Notes under the pieces: generated by a model
What the model saw: only the letters and a program-made list of their open reading frames with translations
Database searches by the model: none
What the model was told of the DNA's origin: nothing
In this document: one piece after another, positions 5,697 through 10,725 of the stretch
How the letters are laid out: every line of letters begins with the position of its first letter
Position numbering within the stretch: position 1 is the stretch's first letter
Made by a program: the position numbers and the translations under genes
Assembly: GCA_965369945.1 (NCBI GenBank)
Contig: CBDUST010000142.1
Span: 1 to 10,725 of the forward strand
Source of the DNA: JADFNO01 sp965369945
GTDB taxonomy: Bacteria; Planctomycetota; Phycisphaerae; Phycisphaerales; SM1A02
Length of the DNA: 10,725 bases
Reading direction: 5' to 3'

Positions 5697-7007
5697 ATGT
5701 CTCATGGTTTGAAGTGTCATGCGAATCTTGCCGCGGCGCTGGTGGCGAGCACCGTCGCCTCTACCTCCCACGCCACGTGGTCGATCATCATTACCGACAG
5801 CGAAACGAAGGAAGTCGCGGTCGGCGGCGCTACCTGCGTGGCCGGCCTCGACCTTCTGAGCGTGTTGCCGGTGGTCGTCGTGGGCAAGGGCGCGGCCGTC
5901 GTGCAGGCCGCCCGCGACTTCGACGGCATCCGGCGCCCAATCATCTTTGACAATCTGATGCTCGGCACTCCACCGAAAGAGATCCTGGACCTCCTGGCCC
6001 TCGTGGGCGGGCACGAGGCGCGGGCGTATGGCATCGGCGACACACAGGGTCGGATGATCACGTTCCTCGGCGGCGAGGCCATGGAAAGGTGGGCGGGGGC
6101 CGTGATCGGGAGCGATGGAACGATGGTCTACGCGATCCAGGGCGGCGTCCTGGCCGGGGCCTGTGTGATCCCAGCCATCGAGCAGGCGGTGCTCGAGACA
6201 GATGGCGATGTGGCGGCCAAGCTCATGGCGGGAATGCAGGCGGCGCGATCCGCCGGCGGCGACGGTCGTTGCTCTTGCTCGCCCGCAACTCCAGAAGGTT
6301 GCGGGTGCCCGCCGCTTAGGTTCAACAAGTCCGGACACATCGGCACCATGGTCGTGGCCCGGATCGGCGACACCGAAGATGATGTGTGCAACGCCAACGG
6401 CTGCGCGGACGGCGACTACTTCATGAAGTTCAACGTCCCGTTCCAAAAGAACCGCGATCCCGATCCGGTTTTTCAGTTGCAGGCGATGTTCGACGATTGG
6501 CGCGCTGCGCTGGTGGGAAGGCCGGATGCGATTCGATCGGTTGTCGTGTTCGACCCGGATCCGATCCCACCGGACGGCGAGTCGATGACGACGATGGAGG
6601 TTACGCTGCTGGACTGGCAGGGCAAAGCCATCACACAGCCCATCGAGTCGTTTGCGGTAACGCATGCACCGGAGAGTGCCGGCCTCTCCACGATCGGAGC
6701 GCCCATGGATAACGGCGACGGCACATTTTCCGTGCCCATCACAGCTGGGGCCAGCGCCGGCATCGATCGGTTCCTTGTCGAGATGGACGATGGCATTCGG
6801 CCGGTCACGCTCATGCCCAACCCGTCATTGCAGTATTTCACCGTAGGCGACATCAACATGGATGGTGTTGTGAGCGCTGGGGACGTGCTCTTGCTTCTCG
6901 GCAGTTGGGGTCGTTGCGACGACTGCGACGATTGTCCAGCCGATCTGAACGGCGATTGTATCGTTGGCGCAGGTGACCTACTGATCCTCCTGGCCAATTG
7001 GGGGTGA
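5697..7007 (+). CDS. Secreted DUF1028 (Ntn-hydrolase-like) protein with Ig-like domain and dockerin, paralogue 2
   Basis: This gene encodes 436 residues. The ATG at 5697 is chosen over an in-frame ATG at 5601 because AGGAGG (5685-5690) sits 6 nt before it and the protein then aligns from M-S-x-G-L-K with paralogue 1. The domain order is the same: signal peptide 1-26 ending S-T-S-H-A, DUF1028 from Thr27 to about 270, Ig-like domain about 276-381, and dockerin 384-436 ending A-N-W-G. Against paralogue 1, the first 173 residues differ at about a third of positions, with one single-residue insertion in the loop at FLGGEAMERWAG. The remaining roughly 260 residues differ at only about 16 positions. 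That abrupt change near codon 174 suggests gene conversion or a younger exchange of the C-terminal part. The divergent N-terminal half holds much of the putative active-site domain, so the two may differ in substrate. No hairpin with a T-tract follows directly. Confidence 0.85.
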   Translation: MSHGLKCHANLAAALVASTVASTSHATWSIIITDSETKEVAVGGATCVAGLDLLSVLPVVVVGKGAAVVQAARDFDGIRRPIIFDNLMLGTPPKEILDLLALVGGHEARAYGIGDTQGRMITFLGGEAMERWAGAVIGSDGTMVYAIQGGVLAGACVIPAIEQAVLETDGDVAAKLMAGMQAARSAGGDGRCSCSPATPEGCGCPPLRFNKSGHIGTMVVARIGDTEDDVCNANGCADGDYFMKFNVPFQKNRDPDPVFQLQAMFDDWRAALVGRPDAIRSVVVFDPDPIPPDGESMTTMEVTLLDWQGKAITQPIESFAVTHAPESAGLSTIGAPMDNGDGTFSVPITAGASAGIDRFLVEMDDGIRPVTLMPNPSLQYFTVGDINMDGVVSAGDVLLLLGSWGRCDDCDDCPADLNGDCIVGAGDLLILLANWG

Positions 7008-7022
7008 TATCTCACAAATGCC

Positions 7023-7051
7023 GGTTGGATACAGCGTGCCTGTGGTACACT
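7023..7051 (+). promoter_or_regulatory. Possible promoter of the beta-helix gene
   Basis: TACACT (7046-7051) is a fair -10, preceded at 17 bp by GGTTGG (7023-7028), a weak -35. It is placed only from consensus matching in the 136-nt gap upstream of the start at 7144. Confidence 0.3.
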
Positions 7052-7074
7052 GTTCTCGACCGGCTGCACGGGGG

Positions 7075-7091
7075 TCCCGATTGAATCGGGA
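7075..7091 (+). promoter_or_regulatory. Short hairpin in the beta-helix gene leader
   Basis: TCCCGAT (7075-7081) and ATCGGGA (7085-7091) form a 7-bp stem with a TGA loop, between the possible promoter and the Shine-Dalgarno. No T-tract follows, so it is not a standard terminator. It could stabilise the mRNA or be a binding site. Confidence 0.35.
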
Positions 7092-7143
7092 TCTCCGGGG
7101 GCGGGAGTCAGTGTGGGGCAACTGCCTTGAAGGAGGTTGAGCG

Positions 7144-9120
7144 ATGCGGTTCAAGTCAAGATTCACAATCCCGGCGATCGCTGCGATTAGTTTCTGCCTC
7201 ATTGGCGGGACAAGCCCCGCCGAGGCCGACGTGCTTCACGTCCCTGGCGACTTCCCGACCATCCAGGAGGCTATCGATGCGGCCATGGATGGTGACGAGG
7301 TGGAGGTTCATCCGGGCACCTACAACGAGACCATCAACTTCCTCGGCAAGGCCATCAGGGTGTACAGCACGGACGGCCCTGACGTGACGATCATCGATGC
7401 TCAACAGACGGGAACGGTGGTGACCTGTGAAAGTGCAGAGGGACCGGATTCGGTGCTCGAGGGGTTCACCATCACCGGTGGCAATGCGATCGTCGGTGGC
7501 GGGATGCGCAACTCCATGAGCTCTCCGACGGTGACGAACTGCACGTTCACCGAGAACTCAGCCGACCAGGCTGGCGGCGGGATGTTTAACGAGGGTAACT
7601 GCTGCGGGGTCTTAGACGAGGGCAGCAGCCCGACGGTGACCAACTGCACGTTCAGTAGCAACACCGCAGCAGGCGGCGGTGGGATGTACAACGGTATCAG
7701 CAGCCCGACGGTGACAAACTGCATATTCAGTGAGAACTCGGCCGACTCCGAAGGCGGTGGCGGGATGACCAACGCCTTCAGCAGCCCGACTGTGACCGAC
7801 TGCACGTTCAGCAACAACACGGGAGGCGGCGGCGGCGCGGGGATGTCCAACGTCACTGATAGCAATCCAACGGTGACCAACTGCACGTTCATCGGGAATA
7901 CGAGCGGGTTCACCGGCGGCGGGATGTACAACGGTATCAGCAGCCCGACGGTGACCGACTGCATATTCAGTGAAAACTCGGCGGCCAGCGGCGGCGGGAT
8001 GTACAACGACTTCGACAGCAGCCCGATCGTAACCGACTGCACGTTCAGCGGAAACACGGCATTAGACGAGTCTGGGCGCGGTGGAGGGATGTACAACGAC
8101 GGCAGCAACTCCACGGTAGCCGACAGCTCTTTCACCGGGAATATGGCCGAGTTCAGAGGGGGCGGAATCTACCTACGCGACGGGAGCATGACCGTCACGA
8201 ACTGCACCTTCGAGGCAAACTCGACGCCTGTCGTCGGCCAACACGGTGGCGGTGCGATATTCAGCCGCGACAGTTCGGTGAACTTGGTTGACTGCGACCT
8301 GAACGAAAACGAGGGCTACCACGGCGGCGCTGTTGCTTTCACGCACTTCAGTGGGGCGGATGTCGATCTTACGCTCGTTGGTTGCTCGCTTACAAACAAC
8401 TCAGCAGTCGCCGGTGGCGGTGTATTCGTTCACAATGCTGACGCACAACTATTCAACTCAACGCTCATTTCCAACCAAGTGAACGGCGAGTTCGGGATTG
8501 GGGGCGGCATTGTCCTGCTCTCCGACAGCTCAGGGGTGTTAGTGAACACAACGATCATTGCGAACTCGGCCAGCGAAGGCGGAGCGGTGTGGGTAGGCGA
8601 TGGCAGCGCGGCGGTTCGAAACAGTATCTTGTGGGACAACATCCCAGACCATATCTCCGGCTCGGCTGTCGTCAGGTACAGCGACGTGCAGGGGGGTTGG
8701 GCAGGCGCGGGCTCAGCCAACATCGACGAAGATCCGCTGTTCGTTGATCCTGAAGATGGCGACTATCACCTGTCCTCCGGCTCGCTGTGCATCGATGCCG
8801 CGGCCAACTTCTACTTGCCGAACGATATCGATACCGATTTCGACGGCAATCCGCGTTTCATCGACGATCCAACGATGAAGGACACCGGCGTGGTCGACTG
8901 CCCGATCGTGGATATGGGTTCCTTCGAGTTCCAGGAAGGGACGACAGACTGCTGCCCGTGGGACCTTGACGATTCCGGCGCCGTCGGCGCGTCAGATGTA
9001 CTTGCGTTGCTGGCAAGTTGGGGCCCGTGCAAAGGCTGCCCCGCCGACTTCGATGAAGACGGCACCGTCGGCGCACCCGATCTCCTCGCGATGCTCGCCA
9101 ATTGGGGCCCGTGTCTGTGA
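7144..9120 (+). CDS. Secreted right-handed parallel beta-helix protein with dockerin
   Basis: This gene encodes 658 residues, with an ideal AAGGAGG (7130-7136) 7 nt before the ATG. Residues 1-28 are a signal peptide (core IPAIAAISFCLIGG, cleavage A-E-A/D). Residues about 30-115 (VPGDFPTIQEAIDAAMDGDE, then V-H-P-G-T-Y) are the N-terminal cap typical of pectate-lyase-like helices. Residues about 120-490 contain some 13-14 coils built on S-S-P-T-V-T-N-C-T-F-S-x-N-T-A and G-G-G-M-Y-N, as in adhesin and polymorphic outer-membrane repeats. Residues about 490-600 (S-I-L-W-D-N, V-R-Y-S-D-V-Q-G-G, D-P-L-F-V-D-P) match the 'choice-of-anchor Q' C-terminal module. Residues 606-658 are the two-repeat dockerin with a W-G-P-C-K-G-C linker. 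I see no catalytic carboxylate cluster of a known polysaccharide lyase, so it may be an adhesin or binding scaffold rather than an enzyme. The stop precedes a decayed second dockerin tail at 9128. Confidence 0.85.
   Translation: MRFKSRFTIPAIAAISFCLIGGTSPAEADVLHVPGDFPTIQEAIDAAMDGDEVEVHPGTYNETINFLGKAIRVYSTDGPDVTIIDAQQTGTVVTCESAEGPDSVLEGFTITGGNAIVGGGMRNSMSSPTVTNCTFTENSADQAGGGMFNEGNCCGVLDEGSSPTVTNCTFSSNTAAGGGGMYNGISSPTVTNCIFSENSADSEGGGGMTNAFSSPTVTDCTFSNNTGGGGGAGMSNVTDSNPTVTNCTFIGNTSGFTGGGMYNGISSPTVTDCIFSENSAASGGGMYNDFDSSPIVTDCTFSGNTALDESGRGGGMYNDGSNSTVADSSFTGNMAEFRGGGIYLRDGSMTVTNCTFEANSTPVVGQHGGGAIFSRDSSVNLVDCDLNENEGYHGGAVAFTHFSGADVDLTLVGCSLTNNSAVAGGGVFVHNADAQLFNSTLISNQVNGEFGIGGGIVLLSDSSGVLVNTTIIANSASEGGAVWVGDGSAAVRNSILWDNIPDHISGSAVVRYSDVQGGWAGAGSANIDEDPLFVDPEDGDYHLSSGSLCIDAAANFYLPNDIDTDFDGNPRFIDDPTMKDTGVVDCPIVDMGSFEFQEGTTDCCPWDLDDSGAVGASDVLALLASWGPCKGCPADFDEDGTVGAPDLLAMLANWGPCL
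7681..7980 (+). repeat. Near-identical 60-bp segments 240 bp apart inside the beta-helix gene
   Basis: Positions 7681-7740 and 7921-7980 match at 57 of 60 bases, exactly 240 bp (80 codons, three coils) apart. The other coils are conserved in protein but much less in DNA. This points to a recent internal copying of a three-coil unit or a conversion event. Confidence 0.8.
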
Positions 9121-9127
9121 CCTAAGC

Positions 9128-9172
9128 GTTGCTCCCGACCTGCTCACCCGCCCAGCCAATTGGGGTAAATAG
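9128..9172 (+). pseudogene. Decayed dockerin C-terminus left at the duplication edge
   Basis: Eight bases after the stop of the beta-helix gene, a different frame reads VAPDLLTRPANWGK and stops at TAG. This corresponds to the end of a dockerin second repeat (compare VGAADLLMLLANWG at the end of the gene 312-554). The following bases, TAAATAGCAACGA, are the same as those after that gene. It is the left end of duplication copy B, not an expressed gene. Confidence 0.7.
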
Positions 9173-9191
9173 CAACGAATACAAACGAAAC

Positions 9192-9217
9192 GAGCCGGGC
9201 TGTTCACTGCCCGGCTC
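9192..9217. terminator. Bidirectional hairpin terminator (copy B)
   Basis: GAGCCGGGC (9192-9200) pairs with GCCCGGCTC (9209-9217), a 9-bp perfect stem with an 8-nt loop and T-rich flanks on both strands. It lies between the stop of the rightward beta-helix gene (9120) and the stop of the leftward dockerin gene (9261), and would end both transcripts. It corresponds to the hairpin at 578-603. Confidence 0.8.
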
Positions 9218-9260
9218 TTATTATTTGTTGATTTTGAATTCAACAAGAGGTTGAGAATCC

Positions 9261-10256
9261 TTACGGACATGCCCCCCATGTAGCCAGGACTTCCCTCAGA
9301 TCGGGCAAACTTACTACATCGTCGCCGTTTATATCTTCATCACAGCCAACGCATGGCCCCCAAGCGGCGAGCAATAATAGTAAGTCATCGACGTCCACAT
9401 CATCATCCCCATCAATGTCGCCAGCGCAGGGGTTACTTGCCGGTACGTCGAAGTCTGTGCTCGCTATCCGGTAACGGAAAAGCGATAGCTCAAACTCTGA
9501 CTTGCCTGGATTGCTTGTCGAGAGAAGGTTCATCTCATCCTGAAGAAAATTATTGGCTAGGCTTTTAAGGCTAAAAATTAGCGATGGAGTAGAATTGTTA
9601 TCAATAAACAATTTCACGAAACCACCAGTTTTTTCAACTCTAAAAAGATGGGATTGCGTCCAGGGCGTGCTGGCATCTCCGGTTTGAGCCATATCGATGT
9701 GCTGCAGCACTCCGCCAATGTCAAGCCAAGATGCATCTCCGTTACCATCTATCTCGAAGAATCCAACGCCCTCATCCAGCGTAACAGCGAGGCGAACATC
9801 GAAGTCTTTCGCACTATCAGTACCCGTTGAAAATCCACAGCTGAAGACGAACAGGGCTCCGTCGTCCAACCATGCGTCGGCGTTTGTTTCTACAGAGATC
9901 GCTTTGCAGGAAAACTCATACACTGCATCCTGCCTGGGATCGCAGGAGTCATCAAAAAGATCCCCGGCACAATACTTCGCTTTGAAGTCCGTCGAGTTAT
10001 CATCTATGATGAGTACCCCAGCAGTGATAACTGTATAGCCGTTTCCATCTGCTCCAAAACAGTCCTCGCTCCAGTCACCCGTCTCATCCGGCAAATCGCC
10101 GGCGCTGTTCGATGAATCGTACTCCACAGCCGTTTGTGGATCAGTACAGACATCTGCCCGGGAAGACGTCGCTACAAGCAGCGATAGTCCGACTGCTCCA
10201 ATACCCACAGCCAGACCATTCACACGAAGCAAATCACTTACTCTCATCATCATCAT
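9261..10256 (-). CDS. Secreted protein with lectin-like core and C-terminal dockerin (copy B)
   Basis: This gene encodes 331 residues if the first of four consecutive ATG codons (10256, 10253, 10250, 10247) is used. The AAGGA Shine-Dalgarno is only 3 nt before the first ATG, so the second or third may be the real start. The signal peptide runs to residue 34 (cleavage S-R-A/D). The central domain has the same conserved segments as copy A (D-V-C-T-D-P-Q, FKAKYC, C-G-F-x-T-G-T-D, HLFRVEKTGGFVKLF). Residues 279-331 are the dockerin with a W-G-P-C-V-G-C linker. Differences from copy A include a two-residue shortening near Q-T-G-D-A-S-T and one-residue additions at A-W-L-D-D-G and D-G-N-G-D-A. Both copies have kept an open frame, the cysteines and the dockerin ligands, which suggests both are under selection. 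It converges on the beta-helix gene and diverges from the FG-GAP gene starting at 10585. Confidence 0.8.
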   Translation of the reverse strand: MMMMRVSDLLRVNGLAVGIGAVGLSLLVATSSRADVCTDPQTAVEYDSSNSAGDLPDETGDWSEDCFGADGNGYTVITAGVLIIDDNSTDFKAKYCAGDLFDDSCDPRQDAVYEFSCKAISVETNADAWLDDGALFVFSCGFSTGTDSAKDFDVRLAVTLDEGVGFFEIDGNGDASWLDIGGVLQHIDMAQTGDASTPWTQSHLFRVEKTGGFVKLFIDNNSTPSLIFSLKSLANNFLQDEMNLLSTSNPGKSEFELSLFRYRIASTDFDVPASNPCAGDIDGDDDVDVDDLLLLLAAWGPCVGCDEDINGDDVVSLPDLREVLATWGACP

Positions 10257-10340
10257 GAATCCTTTCCGGGCGCGCTACAACAGCCGCCGGTACGGCTTGT
10301 CTTGAAACCGCGCCTCTTCTTAGACGTACGAATAGCACTT

Positions 10341-10359
10341 GCGCAAGACGTTCTTGCGC
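10341..10359. promoter_or_regulatory. Conserved 8-bp dyad in the divergent leader (copy B)
   Basis: GCGCAAGA (10341-10348), CGT and TCTTGCGC (10352-10359) are identical to 1724-1742, while flanking bases in the same leader have changed. The element lies about 85 nt upstream of the leftward start codon. Confidence 0.5.
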
Positions 10360-10466
10360 GACAGTGTTACACTTCAAATTGTCGTGGAGCCAAGCTCCTC
10401 AGCCCTTCGCCACTCCTACCCGGACTTGAACGGCAGACGTACATGGACAAGCCATGGTCCGATAAC

Positions 10467-10495
10467 AGTATGCCAAGAATAGAGATGCGCGTCAA
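10467..10495 (-). promoter_or_regulatory. Predicted promoter for the leftward dockerin gene (copy B)
   Basis: On the minus strand, TTGACG (10490-10495) and CATACT (10467-10472) are 17 bp apart. Compared with copy A, one -10 base differs (G to C) and the -35 and spacing are unchanged. The predicted leader is again about 200 nt. Confidence 0.5.
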
Positions 10496-10534
10496 GCTAA
10501 TTTACCGAAATGACGCAAACATCCGATATTATCT

Positions 10535-10562
10535 TTGTGAAAGCCGCCTGTAGCCCTAGAAT
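10535..10562 (+). promoter_or_regulatory. Predicted promoter for the FG-GAP gene (copy B)
   Basis: TTGTGA (10535-10540), a 16-bp spacer and TAGAAT (10557-10562) lie upstream of the start at 10585, matching the arrangement before the first FG-GAP gene. Confidence 0.4.
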
Positions 10563-10584
10563 TGGCCAAATGAGGATCCGAAAC

Positions 10585-10725
10585 ATGCGACATAGACAAT
10601 TAGGGACAAGCAAGTCCCTTTATCAATCTTTGATGCGATGCCGCTGTGTATTACTGATCTGGACGTTTGCAGCACTTGGCATGTTCAATAACGCGGCTTC
10701 GGGGCAGTGCGAATTGCAGACAATC
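10585..10725 (+). CDS. N-terminus of a second FG-GAP propeller protein, runs off the right edge
   Basis: Forty-seven codons are visible, open to the window end. They match the first 47 residues of the FG-GAP gene at 1967 at 40 positions, including the signal peptide (C-R-C-V-L-L-I, A-L-G-M-F-N-N-A-A-S-G) and the first mature residues Q-C-E-L-Q-T-I. A TGAGGA Shine-Dalgarno lies at 10571-10576. Differences cluster in the early signal peptide (residues 5, 13, 15, 17 and 18), with two more in the core. Whether this copy still carries an intact dockerin, unlike the first, cannot be seen here. By homology it should be an exported beta-propeller. Confidence 0.75.
   Translation, partial: MRHRQLGTSKSLYQSLMRCRCVLLIWTFAALGMFNNAASGQCELQTI

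Larger units (their letters stand above)
9155..10725. repeat. Segmental duplication, copy B
   Basis: This is the second occurrence of the block 540-2107, in direct orientation. The first shared bases are GCCAATTGGGG, inside the dockerin remnant. Order, terminator, divergent promoters, dyad and start codons are all retained, with small indels only. It continues past the window. Confidence 0.85.

Noticed and set aside
5388..6665. Long leftward open frame of over 400 codons opposite the second DUF1028 gene
   Set aside because: It mirrors the codon structure of a clearly coding gene on the other strand, has no signal peptide, family match or Shine-Dalgarno, and is rich in Arg, His and Gly as expected for an antisense shadow. 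A similar shadow exists opposite the first paralogue.
7401..8135. Leftward open frame of 244 codons opposite the beta-helix coils, with its own repeats
   Set aside because: The repeats (I-P-P-P, V-T-V-G-L-L) are the reverse complement of the beta-helix coil codons. There is no start signal and no independent protein family.
7498..8640. CRISPR-like or VNTR array suggested by the repeated motif spacing
   Set aside because: The repeats are in-frame, variable in sequence, and explained by beta-helix coils. There are no conserved repeat/spacer boundaries and no cas genes.

Overview
This window is chromosomal DNA that most likely comes from a planctomycete of the Phycisphaerae type. Nearly every protein is a secreted, one-off architecture (beta-propeller, beta-helix, DUF1028, lectin-like sandwich) ending in the same C-terminal duplicated dockerin. 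The two dockerin repeats are separated by a WG-x-C-x-x-C linker, and several copies end exactly at A-N-W-G. This 'GC-type' dockerin and the repeated use of FG-GAP and beta-helix modules are hallmarks of Phycisphaerales genomes. Taxonomy is inferred from protein style only. No RNA genes, CRISPR, transposase or integrase were seen.

Layout from left to right. (1) The first residues of a leftward secreted protein (1-38) run off the edge. (2) A short rightward gene (312-554) looks like a collapsed FG-GAP/dockerin protein. (3) A leftward 330-residue dockerin protein (644-1636) faces it across a shared hairpin terminator. (4) A rightward seven-repeat FG-GAP propeller gene (1967-3688) diverges from it; its dockerin tail persists only as a frameshifted remnant (3741-3891). 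(5) Two tandem paralogues of a DUF1028 Ntn-hydrolase-like protein with dockerins follow (4110-5417, 5697-7007). (6) Next is a 658-residue right-handed beta-helix protein with a dockerin (7144-9120). (7) From about 9155 to the window end, block (3)-(4) is present again: terminator, leftward dockerin protein (9261-10256), the conserved divergent promoter region, and the first 47 codons of a second FG-GAP gene.

The striking structure is therefore a segmental duplication with a period of about 8.62 kb. Its left edge lies inside a dockerin 3' end, and a decayed dockerin tail is left at 9128-9172. Both divergent promoters, a roughly 200-nt leader and a perfect 8-bp dyad are conserved between the copies.

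Functionally, the genes read as a locus of exported proteins meant to be displayed or assembled through dockerin-cohesin-like contacts. No cohesin or anchoring partner lies in the window, so the assembly partner is unknown. Dockerin modules appear here as tails, as broken remnants and at duplication joints, which suggests that they help drive rearrangement of this gene family.
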